This document shows positions 27,557 through 37,183 of a stretch of 64,000 nucleotides of DNA, piece after piece. The stretch comes from Pedobacter chinensis. Lineage in GTDB: Bacteria > Bacteroidota > Bacteroidia > Sphingobacteriales > Sphingobacteriaceae. The first letter of the stretch is position 1, and each line of letters starts with the position of its first letter. Position numbers and translations under genes: made by a program. Location of the stretch: contig NZ_QPKV01000002.1 of NCBI RefSeq assembly GCF_003339865.1, forward strand, positions 806,001 through 870,000. The letters run 5' to 3'. The notes below the pieces were generated by a model. That model made no database searches, had not been told where the DNA came from, and saw only the letters and a list, made by a program, of their open reading frames with translations.

Positions 27557-28213
27557 ATGAGTATAGCACAGCTCGAAGAACAAATTGAGGCAGGAAATTT
27601 TCAGGCAGTAAAAGAAATTTTACTTCAAAATCCGAAATTGGCAAATATCAGTACTTCACATAACATCTCTCCGTTATTGTTGGCTTGTTATTACAAAAAG
27701 CAGGAAATAGCCGATTTAATAGCGGAGTTTACCGATAGCCTAACTTTGTTTGAGGCTTGTGCAGTGGGTAAATTTGATACGGCAACATTACTTATTTTTC
27801 AAAATCCGGGGAGTATAAACGAATTTTCTGACGATGGTTTTACACCGCTCGGTTTAGCCTGCTACTTTGGTCATGAGGAGTTGGCGAGATTTCTGGTACT
27901 GAAAGGTGCTGATGTAAACCTGGCCTCTAAAAATGGGTTTAATGTTTTCCCTATCCATTCTGCAGTAGCGGCAAACAATTTTAACATTACAAAAATGCTT
28001 TTGGATCACGGAGCTTATCCAAACGTTTGTCAAAAAGCTGGTTTAGCGCCATTACACAGTGCAGCTCAGTTAGGAAATATTGAATTGATTATATTGCTTT
28101 TAGAACATGGCGCAGAAGTAAGTTTGCGCATGGAAGGTGGAAAATTACCAGCAGATTTAGCTGCAGAAAAGGGCTTTCATGAAATTGCAGAAATTTTGAG
28201 GGATGATGATTAA
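27557..28213 (+). CDS. Ankyrin-repeat protein
   Basis: A 218-residue protein without signal peptide or membrane segment. It consists of about six ankyrin repeats, of which the clearest are DGFTPLGLACYFGHEELARF (about residues 94-115), NVFPIHSAVAANNFNITKMLL (about 131-151), LAPLHSAAQLGNIELIILLL (about 163-182) and KLPADLAAEKGFHEIAEIL. It should be a cytoplasmic protein-protein interaction module; its partner is unknown. The start ATG follows a 400-base AT-rich region containing an orphan terminator. Confidence 0.92.
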   Translation: MSIAQLEEQIEAGNFQAVKEILLQNPKLANISTSHNISPLLLACYYKKQEIADLIAEFTDSLTLFEACAVGKFDTATLLIFQNPGSINEFSDDGFTPLGLACYFGHEELARFLVLKGADVNLASKNGFNVFPIHSAVAANNFNITKMLLDHGAYPNVCQKAGLAPLHSAAQLGNIELIILLLEHGAEVSLRMEGGKLPADLAAEKGFHEIAEILRDDD

Positions 28214-28280
28214 TCCTTTGGCAATTTTAAGTTTTTAGATCTTAGATTTCGTAACTGAAAGCCATTAGCTGTAAACTGAA

Positions 28281-28499
28281 TTATTCCCAAATTCTCAACC
28301 TCATTCTTTTCATATACGTTCTGATATCCAAAACCACAGCAGCCAAAAAATAAAATAATATCGGGAAACCCACAGCCAGGAAAGAGGAATAAATAAAAAA
28401 CAGACGAACTTTCGCGGTGCTCATATTTAATTTATTAGCTAAATAGGTTGAAACCCCAAAACTCTGTTGCTCAAAATAGGTTATGATTCTTTGGAACAT
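28281..28499 (-). CDS. PspC-domain membrane protein
   Basis: A 72-residue protein. The PspC-type segment is GVSTYLANKLNMSTAKVRLFFI then YSSFLAVGFPILFYFLAAVV, with two hydrophobic stretches of which the second is a full membrane span, followed by a basic C-terminus. In Bacteroidetes such small PspC proteins are frequent, usually of unknown function. A single gene with no close partner; the nearest neighbour on this strand is 28639-28854. Confidence 0.85.
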   Translation of the reverse strand: MFQRIITYFEQQSFGVSTYLANKLNMSTAKVRLFFIYSSFLAVGFPILFYFLAAVVLDIRTYMKRMRLRIWE

Positions 28500-28638
28500 T
28501 TTAAGCTTGTTTTAAATCTTAATTACAAGGCAAAATTAAAAAGAAAGCGAAAATAATTAGTCGTTTTTGAAGACAAATTTAGCAATAATATTTGGTTAAA
28601 TTCTTTAAAAGGAAATTTGAAACTGGTTTATAAAGTTC

Positions 28639-28854
28639 TTATTCAAGAATCAGTTTTTCAAAATCCTGCTTATCCTCATGTTTTATAAACAAAATTTGTT
28701 GTTCTTCTAAACCCGAATACTTTTTTTTCAATTCGTTTTTAAACTTTTCAATATCAACCTCAGCATTTAAAATTACCGTTAGTGCATCTGCATTGCCCCT
28801 AACCTCAATAATTTTATCGGGATATAGTTCTTTAAGTTCGTGTGGGAATTCCAT
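28639..28854 (-). CDS. Small hypothetical protein
   Basis: A 71-residue acidic and lysine-rich protein read from the ATG at 28854; a TTG three codons upstream is less likely. The predicted order is strand-strand-helix-strand-helix (KIIEVRGNADALTVILNAEV, then FKNELKKKYSGLEEQQILFI). No family recognised. The codon pattern and the absence of repeats make it look real. It lies 57 bases from DUF2851 on the same strand. Confidence 0.6.
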   Translation of the reverse strand: MEFPHELKELYPDKIIEVRGNADALTVILNAEVDIEKFKNELKKKYSGLEEQQILFIKHEDKQDFEKLILE

Positions 28855-28920
28855 AATCTTCAAACCAGTTTTAAGATAAAAAGTTTAGTAAAAATAAAAT
28901 AATGAGAGAAACTAATGTTC

Positions 28921-30204
28921 TTATGTTTGTTTCAAAATTTTAATACCTATACCACAAGATAGGCATTTTTTCTCATCGCAATATTGTTTTTTCAACTGTA
29001 AAATACCTTGAGAGGCAAATGCATGACCCATCCTTACTCCTGCTTCGGTAAATTTATCAGTGATTGCATTTTGCTCTGCAGGTAAGCTTTCCAGTAGTTT
29101 AATTGCTCTGCTTATATAAAACTGCGTTCCCGTATGCTTACCGTAAGCAAACAAGAAGAGCGCAACTGTATTTAATAAAATATTATCAACAGAAGTTTTC
29201 CCGATTTGAATATTTACACCTGTTGTTACTTTTTTAAAGTGATAATGTGTTTTCCAATAATTGTTCACTGGCAGGTTTTCGAATAATCCCCGTAATGCGG
29301 TAACCTCTCTTATTTCCATTACTTTCGAAAACAGATGATTTGCTTTTACGATCAATGCCGCAAATTGTGCTAAGCGAATGGTTGGAAAGTTCTGCGGACG
29401 CATCCTCATAAACTTCCAGATAGAAACATCAATAGGCCGGATATTGTATTTTTTCTGCAGAAACTGAAATTCCTTTTTCAGTTTTTCCGGGTAATCTTCA
29501 TCAAACTTATCGTTCAAAAACCCTGCTGAACCAAAAACCAATGCCTCAATTTGTTGTGCATTGTCTTTATGCTTACCATAAATTTGCTGAGGAATTGTTT
29601 TAGCGAAAAGCTCGAAAGGCAAAGCATTTACCTTGAAACCAAAATTTCTGGCCATAAAACGGTAAAAAGTTTCATCCCAGTTTCCGTTCAATTCATTTAA
29701 AGTTTCAATTACCGATTTTGTTTTTTCTTCGAAACGCTCGATTAGTGTTCGGGAAAGAAAAGAATCAATAATGAACTGATCAACGGTTTGAATCTGTGCA
29801 AAACAAGGGAAATCTGTTAACGTCAAAAATAAATGCTCATATTTTCGAATTAAATCATCTGCAATTCGGTTCTTTAATTCTAAAACTGGTAACAAAGAAC
29901 CGTTAGTTCTTCTAATCTCTGCATCATTTTCATAAACAACGTGAAGAATCACGTTTTCGTAACTCGAATCGCTTTGATGATTATGCTTTAACCAATCTGA
30001 AGATCTAACATGAATTTCTATGTTTCCCGCCCAAACTGTCTGGTCAATCAGAATTTTAGCATTACTAAAATCCGGCCCAGCGTTTTTATTCAGGAAACCC
30101 TGATGAAAGATTTTTAAATTTTCTCCATCAGCGGTTTTCAGGTCATTGTAATCAAACGACCTGAATTGCCAAATGTAATGGAGAAAATCTTCTGGAAAAT
30201 TCAT
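28921..30204 (-). CDS. DUF2851 family protein
   Basis: A 427-residue cytoplasmic protein of the Bacteroidetes-specific DUF2851 family. The family start is visible (FPEDFLHYIWQFRSFDYNDL, then GFLNKNAGPDFSNAKI), and the mid region WAGNIEIHVRSSDWLKHNH is conserved. A short cysteine cluster, CDEKKCLSCGIGIK, at the C-terminus could bind zinc or a metal cluster. No enzymatic function is known. The next gene on this strand is pyrF, more than 250 bases upstream, so it is probably transcribed on its own. Confidence 0.9.
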   Translation of the reverse strand: MNFPEDFLHYIWQFRSFDYNDLKTADGENLKIFHQGFLNKNAGPDFSNAKILIDQTVWAGNIEIHVRSSDWLKHNHQSDSSYENVILHVVYENDAEIRRTNGSLLPVLELKNRIADDLIRKYEHLFLTLTDFPCFAQIQTVDQFIIDSFLSRTLIERFEEKTKSVIETLNELNGNWDETFYRFMARNFGFKVNALPFELFAKTIPQQIYGKHKDNAQQIEALVFGSAGFLNDKFDEDYPEKLKKEFQFLQKKYNIRPIDVSIWKFMRMRPQNFPTIRLAQFAALIVKANHLFSKVMEIREVTALRGLFENLPVNNYWKTHYHFKKVTTGVNIQIGKTSVDNILLNTVALFLFAYGKHTGTQFYISRAIKLLESLPAEQNAITDKFTEAGVRMGHAFASQGILQLKKQYCDEKKCLSCGIGIKILKQT

Positions 30205-30465
30205 TGATGAAGATAATGAAATATTCCTATAAGTTTTATGATATTTATTTTGTTACCTTGAATTTTTCATTTTTTATTGGCATTCAAGAAGACTGCGTCG
30301 TTTATTCAGGGTCTTAATAGCCATTACGGTGCTGACCTGTAGCGGAAAGATACGAAGTAAAATAAATTCAGTATGACGTGATGGTCAGCCTATTCGCATG
30401 TAAAGATGGTTTATTCAACAAATAATTACCAGAAATACAAATTGATAAAATCTGCGAATCTGCGG
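30205..30465. other. Intergenic region holding a single repeat copy
   Basis: No gene is visible. At 30447-30467 there is one copy of AAAATCTGCG-AATCTGCGGCT, the motif of the array at 39712. It overlaps the stop codon of pyrF (30466-30468). Confidence 0.6.
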
Positions 30466-31296
30466 CTAAACCAAATCAGCCTTAACCAAAATCTGCTCCA
30501 TTTCTTGTTGCAGCTTCAAAGCCTCTTCTCTTGCCTTTTCAGCAAAATCTTTCCCTTTGCCAGCGTAAATGATCCCTCGTGAGGAGTTGATTAACAACCC
30601 ACATTGCGAATTCAAGCCGTACTTACAAACTTCTTTCAAATCGCCACCTTGCGCGCCAACACCAGGAACCAGAAGAAAGTGATTTGGAGCCAGTTTACGG
30701 ACATCGCCAAAAGCAGCACCACGGGTTGCACCAACCACGTACATCATTTGTTCATCTGTTGCCCATTCTTGTGAAGTCTTCAATACCCTTTCGAAAAGTT
30801 TATCTGCTCCTGTTTCCAGTAATTGAAAGTCAGCATGGCCGGCGTTGGAGGTTAGTGCCAGAAGAATTACCCATTTATCTTTAAAAGTTAAAAATGGTGT
30901 TACCGAATCACTTCCCATATAAGGTGCAACGGTAACTGAATCGAAACTCATTTCAGAAGATTTCTCATTAAAAAAAGTTTCGGCATACATTGCAGAAGTA
31001 TTGCCAATATCTCCTCGTTTGGCATCAGCGATGGAAAAAATATCCTGTGGAATATATTTCCAGGTTTCGGTTAAAGTTTCCCAACCTTTTTTACCATAAC
31101 ACTCATAAAATGCAGTGTTTGGTTTATAGGCAACACATAAATCTTTCGTGGCATCAATAATCTGTTTATTAAATTCGAGAATCGGATTTTCATACTTCAA
31201 AAGGTGTTCAGGAATCTTATCCAATGAAGAATCCAATCCTACACATAAAAAAGAACGCTTTTTTTGGATCTGCTCGAAAAGTTGCTGCTTGGTCAT
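30466..31296 (-). CDS. pyrF: Orotidine 5'-phosphate decarboxylase (type 2)
   Basis: A 276-residue enzyme of pyrimidine biosynthesis (OMP to UMP). The long (type 2) form is shown by its length and by [17 protein letters not shown]. The catalytic block is [16 protein letters not shown] with the two acidic residues and lysine. Phosphate-binding loops are VGATRG and [12 protein letters not shown], with Arg in INSSRGI. The stop codon lies within a copy of the TAGCCGCAGATT repeat. The start ATG is at 31296; the 417 bases beyond it separate it from rho on the other strand. Confidence 0.95.
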   Translation of the reverse strand: MTKQQLFEQIQKKRSFLCVGLDSSLDKIPEHLLKYENPILEFNKQIIDATKDLCVAYKPNTAFYECYGKKGWETLTETWKYIPQDIFSIADAKRGDIGNTSAMYAETFFNEKSSEMSFDSVTVAPYMGSDSVTPFLTFKDKWVILLALTSNAGHADFQLLETGADKLFERVLKTSQEWATDEQMMYVVGATRGAAFGDVRKLAPNHFLLVPGVGAQGGDLKEVCKYGLNSQCGLLINSSRGIIYAGKGKDFAEKAREEALKLQQEMEQILVKADLV

Positions 31297-31713
31297 AATA
31301 TGGGCTTATTTGCTGCAAATATGAAGATTTTTAAGTTTTTAGAACGACTAAATAATACTCACATTATTTTTTTTTATAAACATTTTAAACTTTTGCTTGC
31401 AGTTTACGTTTCAAATACATACAATTGCAACATAATTTCTCAACCGTTTATCTGAATATCCCAGAAAAATTTATCAAGACTTGTATTTTGTTACCATTTT
31501 TTGAAAACGATTTATCGTTTTTATTCAGCTTGTAAACAATTATGAAACAGGTGAGCATTAACAACTAACTCATTTTGTTTTATAGCCTTAAGAATTTATA
31601 CACAATGAAACCGCTGGGCTTATACCAACACAAAACTTAGGCCTGTGCAGATTTATAACAGGAAACATCCGTTATAAACAAATGAAAAATTTCTTGAAAC
31701 ATATATATTTAGA
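31297..31713. other. Divergent promoter region and rho leader
   Basis: 417 AT-rich bases between pyrF (minus) and rho (plus). No open frame of note. The final 150 bases form a likely long leader of rho, which is autogenously controlled in many bacteria. A CCTGT...ACAGG stem can form at about 31645-31665. No clear promoter box was identified on either strand. Confidence 0.4.
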
Positions 31714-33414
31714 ATGTTTAGCAAAACAGAATTAAATGATAAGCTCACACCAGAATTACGTGAGTTAGCCAAAACCTATGGCATCGAGGGTGCCGACTCT
31801 CTAAGAAAAATCGACCTTGTTGAAGTGCTTTTACACCAGCAAGAAATTATAAATGCTGCTAAATCCGGAGCAGATCCGTATGCAGAAAGTGAACCTGTTG
31901 CCGTTGCGCCAGCACCAAAAACTAAAGCTGTTAAGGCAGAGAAAGCACCAAAGGTTGCGGCCGCATCCACTACAACAGATAAGCCTGTTAAAAAAAGGGC
32001 AAGGTTAAATAAGGATGAGCCTACACCTCCAATTGAAAGAAGAAGAGATTCGGTTACTTTATTTGATGAGCCTCAACATCAGCAAGAAATACAACCAGAC
32101 AGAGTTGTTGAAGCGGAAGAAGGCAATAAGCCCATCTCAGCATTGATTGAGGAAAGCGCAGAAGTTCTTCCTGTAGCTGCAAAACAAAGACCAGAGCAAA
32201 AAGAGAAACAAGAAAAACCTCAACGCGAAGACCGCCAGCAAAAACAACCTGGTGGTGGCAGTCACCACAAGAACGAAAACAGCTACTCTAATCTGGATTT
32301 TGATAATGTGATCACAAATGAGGGCGTTTTAGAAATCATGCCTGATGGTTACGGCTTTTTACGTTCTGCAGATTATAACTACTTAACTTCTCCTGATGAT
32401 ATTTATGTATCCCAGTCGCAAATCAAACTTTTTGGTTTAAAAACCGGCGATACGGTAAAAGGCAGTATTCGTCCGCCAAAAGAGGGCGAAAAATATTTTC
32501 CATTGGTTCGCGTAGAAACCATTAACGGCAGAATTCCTGCTGAAGTTCGCGATCGTGTTCCTTTTGATTATTTAACACCACTTTTCCCAACAGAAAGATT
32601 AAATCTTTTTACGGATACGAACAATTATTCTACCCGTATTATGGATTTATTTACGCCTATTGGGAAAGGACAACGTGGTTTAATTGTAGCTCAACCTAAA
32701 ACAGGTAAAACCAACTTGCTTAAAGAAGTTGCCAATGCAATTGCTAAAAACCATCCTGAGGTTTATTTAATTATCCTTTTAATTGATGAGCGCCCGGAAG
32801 AGGTTACCGATATGGCACGTAGCGTAAGAGCTGAGGTTATTGCCTCTACTTTCGATGAGCCAGCCGAACGACATGTAAAAATCGCCAATATTGTTTTAGA
32901 AAAATCTAAACGTTTGGTAGAAAGCGGCCATGATGTGGTTATCCTTTTAGATTCAATTACACGTTTAGCAAGAGCTTATAATACCACTGCTCCGGCATCA
33001 GGTAAAATTTTATCGGGTGGTGTGGATGCAAATGCTTTACACAAACCAAAACGTTTCTTTGGTGCAGCCCGTAACATTGAAAACGGTGGTTCATTAACGA
33101 TTTTAGCAACTGCATTAACTGATACAGGATCTAAAATGGATGAAGTTATCTTCGAAGAATTTAAAGGTACTGGTAACATGGAATTACAGTTAGATCGTAA
33201 ATTATCGAACAAACGTATTTTCCCTGCCATTGATATCACTGCATCGAGTACACGTCGTGATGATTTATTACACGACAGAGATACCCTGCAACGTGTTTGG
33301 ATTTTACGCAACCACCTTGCCGATATGAACAGCCAGGAAGCTATGGAATTTGTTCAATCACAAATCAAGGGTACAAAAAGCAACGAAGAGTTTTTGATTT
33401 CGATGAACAGCTAA
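31714..33414 (+). CDS. rho: Transcription termination factor Rho
   Basis: A 566-residue hexameric RNA helicase. Rho N-terminal helical domain (1-45, [20 protein letters not shown]), then an unusually long charged linker of about 140 residues (46-190) rich in Lys, Glu, Gln and Pro, then the RNA-binding cold-shock-like domain (about 195-270, [14 protein letters not shown]), and the ATPase domain with Walker [12 protein letters not shown] and Walker [17 protein letters not shown]. Family members are about 420 residues; the extra length is the linker insert, as seen in other Bacteroidetes. The helicase core is complete, so it should terminate transcription normally. Confidence 0.96.
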   Translation: MFSKTELNDKLTPELRELAKTYGIEGADSLRKIDLVEVLLHQQEIINAAKSGADPYAESEPVAVAPAPKTKAVKAEKAPKVAAASTTTDKPVKKRARLNKDEPTPPIERRRDSVTLFDEPQHQQEIQPDRVVEAEEGNKPISALIEESAEVLPVAAKQRPEQKEKQEKPQREDRQQKQPGGGSHHKNENSYSNLDFDNVITNEGVLEIMPDGYGFLRSADYNYLTSPDDIYVSQSQIKLFGLKTGDTVKGSIRPPKEGEKYFPLVRVETINGRIPAEVRDRVPFDYLTPLFPTERLNLFTDTNNYSTRIMDLFTPIGKGQRGLIVAQPKTGKTNLLKEVANAIAKNHPEVYLIILLIDERPEEVTDMARSVRAEVIASTFDEPAERHVKIANIVLEKSKRLVESGHDVVILLDSITRLARAYNTTAPASGKILSGGVDANALHKPKRFFGAARNIENGGSLTILATALTDTGSKMDEVIFEEFKGTGNMELQLDRKLSNKRIFPAIDITASSTRRDDLLHDRDTLQRVWILRNHLADMNSQEAMEFVQSQIKGTKSNEEFLISMNS

Positions 33415-33533
33415 TTTAAGGCTGAAAGGTAAAAGGTGTAAGGCTTAAGGTTTCCTGCCAGGACGCTTTAAGTCTTACACTTTAAAGGTTCTCATTTCAG
33501 AATCTTCACCTAACACCTTATACCTTAAACCTC

Positions 33534-34235
33534 ATGAAAAGGCATATCCCCAACGCGATTACCTGTGCCAACCTTTTTTCTGGTTGTATCGGAATCGTTT
33601 TTGCATTTAAAGGCGACTTACAAGCCGCAGCTTATTTTGTAATCCTTTCCGGGATTTTTGATTTTTTTGATGGAATGATTGCCCGTTTATTAAATGTGAA
33701 ATCGGCCATTGGGAAAGATTTGGATTCTTTGGCTGATATGGTAAGTTTTGGTTTCCTACCCGGAATTATCATGTTCCAGTTATTGAAAGTAAGCGATTAC
33801 AGCTCAGAATATCTTCCTTATTTTGCATTTCTGATTACCGTTTTTTCTGCTCTACGTTTGGCTAAATTTAATAATGATGAAAGGCAAACTGAAGATTTTA
33901 TTGGATTAAATACCCCTATGAACACGCTGTTTATCTGCTCATTGCCATACATTGCAAAGGATTATCCACAAGTTATAGGCTCGAGTATTCTGCTGCTGGC
34001 CATAACAGCAATAACCAGTTTTTTATTGGTAAGCGAGATAAAGATTTTCTCTTTAAAATTTAATGATTTAAGCTGGGCTAAAAATAAAATCAAATTTATA
34101 TTCCTGATTTTATCAGCAATTTTAATTGCTGTTTTACAATTTGCAGCTATACCTTTTGTATTGGTGCTTTATATTGCGTTATCTATTCTATATTTTAGAG
34201 GAGTTGCCGGCAATACTGGTCGGGTTTTGAAATAG
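33534..34235 (+). CDS. pssA: CDP-diacylglycerol-serine O-phosphatidyltransferase
   Basis: A 233-residue membrane enzyme that makes phosphatidylserine, the precursor of phosphatidylethanolamine. The CDP-alcohol phosphotransferase signature (D-G-x2-A-R-x8-G-x3-D-x3-D) is visible as DGMIARLLN...GKDLDSLAD, starting after FFD. Hydrophobic segments flank it and fill the C-terminal half. The 118 bases between rho and this gene contain a purine-rich inverted repeat of AAGGTGTAAGG / ACACCTTATACC type. The start ATG at 33534 gives the expected MKRHIPNAITCANLFSG opening. Confidence 0.93.
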   Translation: MKRHIPNAITCANLFSGCIGIVFAFKGDLQAAAYFVILSGIFDFFDGMIARLLNVKSAIGKDLDSLADMVSFGFLPGIIMFQLLKVSDYSSEYLPYFAFLITVFSALRLAKFNNDERQTEDFIGLNTPMNTLFICSLPYIAKDYPQVIGSSILLLAITAITSFLLVSEIKIFSLKFNDLSWAKNKIKFIFLILSAILIAVLQFAAIPFVLVLYIALSILYFRGVAGNTGRVLK

Positions 34236-34296
34236 TAGCAGAGATCAGTAATTAAACCTGATTGGAATGATATACTTTTTATATTTTTTATATTTT

Positions 34297-34345
34297 AAAG
34301 TTACTAACTCTAATAAGTATAATGCCTGATAGAGTTAGTAACTTT
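34297..34345. terminator. Bidirectional terminator
   Basis: Perfect 16-bp arms AAAGTTACTAACTCTA (34297-34312) and TAGAGTTAGTAACTTT (34330-34345) with a 17-base loop. Both sides are A/T-rich. It lies between the convergent pssA and HPt genes, serving both. Confidence 0.9.
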
Positions 34346-34380
34346 ATAAAAAAGCCGGGCCTTGTTTTCAAAAAATCAAT

Positions 34381-34755
34381 CTACAATTTCGACTGCATAT
34401 CTTTTTTTGCTACATCCAGCTGAACATAAATACACGCCAACAGCTCTTTCAAATGCTCAATATCTGAAGGAATCTGTTCCACAGCGATTTTATTTCGGGC
34501 ATTATGCTCAATTGACTGAACAAAATCTTTCACATCATTACGTCCTACATAAGTAAACGTAGGCTTAATTTTGTGTGCGCAATTGCCAACCTTATCCCAG
34601 TTTTGAACCGATAAAGCATCTTCCAATTCTGCAAGGTAGAAAGGAGTTTGTTCAATAAATGTATCAAAAACTTCGATCATAAACTCAGGATTATGACCAA
34701 CCATTTTTATGAGATATGATAAATCTAAGGGATGATTATCATAGTGATCCTGCAT
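34381..34755 (-). CDS. HPt-domain phosphotransfer protein
   Basis: A 124-residue all-helical protein with the histidine phosphotransfer motif CAHKIKPTFTYVG; His61 is the phosphate acceptor. The helix pattern (LIKMVGHNPEFMIEVFDTFIEQTP before, FVQSIEHNARNK after) matches HPt domains. It is free-standing: no kinase or response regulator is adjacent (the pair at 19568-21297 is 13 kb away and needs no HPt). A partner hybrid kinase must lie elsewhere. The folK gene lies 17 bases upstream on the same strand; a shared transcript is possible. Confidence 0.85.
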   Translation of the reverse strand: MQDHYDNHPLDLSYLIKMVGHNPEFMIEVFDTFIEQTPFYLAELEDALSVQNWDKVGNCAHKIKPTFTYVGRNDVKDFVQSIEHNARNKIAVEQIPSDIEHLKELLACIYVQLDVAKKDMQSKL

Positions 34756-34772
34756 AAAACAAAGCTAATGAT

Positions 34773-35279
34773 TTACAATTTCTTAACGTTTAAATTATCC
34801 GTAATATTTTCTTCAATGCTGGAAATAGTTTTCCCCAAAAGCGGATGAATAACATTTGGCGCAATTTCTGCCAAAGGCATCATTACAAATCTTCTGTTTT
34901 GCATTTGTGGATGTGGTACCTGAAGCTTATTTTCTATATCAATAATCTCATCTCCAAATAATATGATGTCAATATCAATTAACCTCTCCCCCCATTTATC
35001 TTTTCTGATTCTTCCCAACAGCCTTTCAATTTCCAGTGCGTTTTCTAAAACTTCAAGAGCTGTAAGCCTGGTTTTAACTGTCAAAGCCTGGTTTAAAAAG
35101 GCTGGCTGGTCCGTTTTACCCCATGCAGCTGTTTCATAAACAGACGAAACGGTGCAAATTTCGCCGATTTTGTCCTCAATTAAATGAATGGCTTCCTGTA
35201 AATTCCGTTCTCTGTCTCCCAAATTCCCACCCAGTAACAAATAAGCAATTGTGTACTCTAAAGCCATATTAAGCATCAT
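34773..35279 (-). CDS. folK: 2-amino-4-hydroxy-6-hydroxymethyldihydropteridine diphosphokinase
   Basis: A 168-residue folate-pathway enzyme that transfers pyrophosphate from ATP to the pterin. The motifs are AYLLLGGNLGDRERNL at the start, VYETAAWGKTDQPAFLNQ, RLLGRIRKDKWGERLIDIDI with the two metal-binding aspartates, and VPHPQMQNRRFVMMPLAEI. Three candidate starts (M1, M2, M5) precede the first strand; M5 would also suit. It is divergent from sppA, with only 40 bases between the two genes. Confidence 0.94.
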   Translation of the reverse strand: MMLNMALEYTIAYLLLGGNLGDRERNLQEAIHLIEDKIGEICTVSSVYETAAWGKTDQPAFLNQALTVKTRLTALEVLENALEIERLLGRIRKDKWGERLIDIDIILFGDEIIDIENKLQVPHPQMQNRRFVMMPLAEIAPNVIHPLLGKTISSIEENITDNLNVKKL

Positions 35280-35319
35280 GTATTTTTATATCTTTACAGC
35301 ACAAAATTAAAACATTTAA

Positions 35320-37086
35320 ATGAGAGAATTCTTTAAGTATTTATTTGCATCCATGTTAGGTTTTTTCCTATCAACGGCCATCATATTAATCATCTGTTTT
35401 GTGGTTATTGTTGGTGTTATTTCTTCGGTAGATAGTGATAAAACAGTTGCAGTGAATAGAAATTCAGTTCTATTCTTAAATTTAGACCAAGCCATAAAAG
35501 AAAGGACACCAAAAAGAGGGTTTGGTAATCTGCCCATCATCGGATCTAATGAAAATGACGGCATCGGATTAAATGATCTTTTAAAAGCACTTGAAAAAGC
35601 TAAAACTGATGATAACATCAAATGTATTTACCTGAACGTAAGCAGCCCTAATGCAGGCTTTGCAACAATGCGTGAGGTTAGAAATGCTTTGATAGATTTC
35701 AAAAAATCTCACAAAAAAATTATTGCCTACAGTGAGGTTTATACTCAAGGTGCTTACTATTTAGCCTCTGTGGCTGATAAAATTTACCTGAACCCTGAAG
35801 GCGCTTTAGAATTTAAAGGTTTTAGCTCTGAATTAACTTTTTTTAAAGGAACCCTGGAAAAAGTTGGGGTTGAAATGCAGGTTATTCGTGTAGGGAATTA
35901 TAAAAGTGCCGTTGAGCCATTTATTTTAGATAAGATGAGCGATTATAACCGCAAGCAGGTTACCGCTTATGTTGGTGGCTTATACAATACCTTTTTAACT
36001 GATATTGCACAGAGTAGAGATATTGAAAAAGATAGTTTATACAAAATTGCTGATGATTATAGGATACAACAACCTCAGGACGCTGTAAATTTTAAAATGA
36101 TTGATGCTTTGAAATATAAGGATCAGATTTTAGAAGAATTGAAAGGTTTATCGGGCAGAACCAAAGGCGAAAATGTGCGTTCTGTATCCATTAACGATTA
36201 TGCAAAAAATAATAGCGATGCCGGATCTGGTAAAGACAAAGTTGCCGTGATTTATGCAAACGGCGAAATTATTGGCGGAGAGGGCTCAGATAATCAAATC
36301 GGGTCGGAAAGAATTTCAAGAGCAATTAGAAAAGCCCGTTTGGATGACAACATCAAGGCAGTTGTAATCAGGGTAAATTCTCCAGGTGGAAGTGCACTGG
36401 CTTCTGATGTAATCTGGAGAGAAATTGTTTTAACCAAAAAAGAAAAACCGGTTATCGCATCTTTCGGAGATGTTGCCGCATCAGGAGGTTATTACATTGG
36501 CTGTGCTGCAGACAGTATCTTCGTTCAGCCAAACACCATTACAGGGTCAATTGGTGTTTTCGGCATTATTCCAAATTTTCAAAACCTGATGACCAACAAA
36601 TTAGGAATTACATTTGATGGCGTTAAAACTGGTAAATATGCTGATATTATGGCAACAAACCGCCCTATGACCGCTGGTGAAAGATTTATTATTCAAAACG
36701 AATTAAATAGAATTTATAATGGTTTTGTAAGTCGTGTAGCTGATGGAAGAAAGAAAAGCAAAGCCTATATTGACAGCATTGGCGGTGGACATGTTTGGAT
36801 AGGTACAGATGCCGTTCAAATCGGGCTAGCTGATAGATTGGGAAGTTTTAAAGATGCCATTAAAGCAGCAGCCAAAAAAGCAAAATTAAAAGATTACAAA
36901 GTTGTGGAATATCCAGATGTAATCGATCCCTGGAAATCTTTAATGGATGAGAGCACTGATAAAATTAAAACCTATTACACCAAACAAGAACTAGGCGATA
37001 ATTATGCAATTTATCAACAGATGAAAAAAGTAATTACCAGCGCTGGTATCCAGGCAAGAATGCCATTTGAAGCAGTAATAAAGTAA
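35320..37086 (+). CDS. sppA: Signal peptide peptidase SppA (67-kDa type)
   Basis: A 588-residue membrane-anchored serine protease that clears signal peptides. One membrane segment near residues 10-34, followed by tandem SppA folds. The catalytic dyad of the long form is split: Lys195 in VGNYKSAVEPF in the first half and Ser388 in GDVAASGGYYIGC in the second. This is the tetrameric E. coli-like long type. The start follows a TATCTTTA element at 35289-35296. It is followed by a palindromic repeat at 37085-37161. Confidence 0.95.
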   Translation: MREFFKYLFASMLGFFLSTAIILIICFVVIVGVISSVDSDKTVAVNRNSVLFLNLDQAIKERTPKRGFGNLPIIGSNENDGIGLNDLLKALEKAKTDDNIKCIYLNVSSPNAGFATMREVRNALIDFKKSHKKIIAYSEVYTQGAYYLASVADKIYLNPEGALEFKGFSSELTFFKGTLEKVGVEMQVIRVGNYKSAVEPFILDKMSDYNRKQVTAYVGGLYNTFLTDIAQSRDIEKDSLYKIADDYRIQQPQDAVNFKMIDALKYKDQILEELKGLSGRTKGENVRSVSINDYAKNNSDAGSGKDKVAVIYANGEIIGGEGSDNQIGSERISRAIRKARLDDNIKAVVIRVNSPGGSALASDVIWREIVLTKKEKPVIASFGDVAASGGYYIGCAADSIFVQPNTITGSIGVFGIIPNFQNLMTNKLGITFDGVKTGKYADIMATNRPMTAGERFIIQNELNRIYNGFVSRVADGRKKSKAYIDSIGGGHVWIGTDAVQIGLADRLGSFKDAIKAAAKKAKLKDYKVVEYPDVIDPWKSLMDESTDKIKTYYTKQELGDNYAIYQQMKKVITSAGIQARMPFEAVIK

Positions 37087-37161
37087 TTGTCATATTGAGC
37101 TTGTCGAAATTTAATCAAAAACAATTGATTGGGTTTTGATAAGCTCAGCCTTGACAATATC
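37085..37161. repeat. Palindromic intergenic element
   Basis: An imperfect palindrome with ATTGTCATATTGAGCTTGTC at one end and AAGCTCAGCCTTGACAAT at the other, around an A/T-rich centre. It begins at the sppA stop codon and lies between convergent genes. It resembles the REP-like elements elsewhere in the window but has its own sequence. Confidence 0.7.
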
Positions 37162-37183
37162 CAAATTTCTTTCGGAGCTCTTT

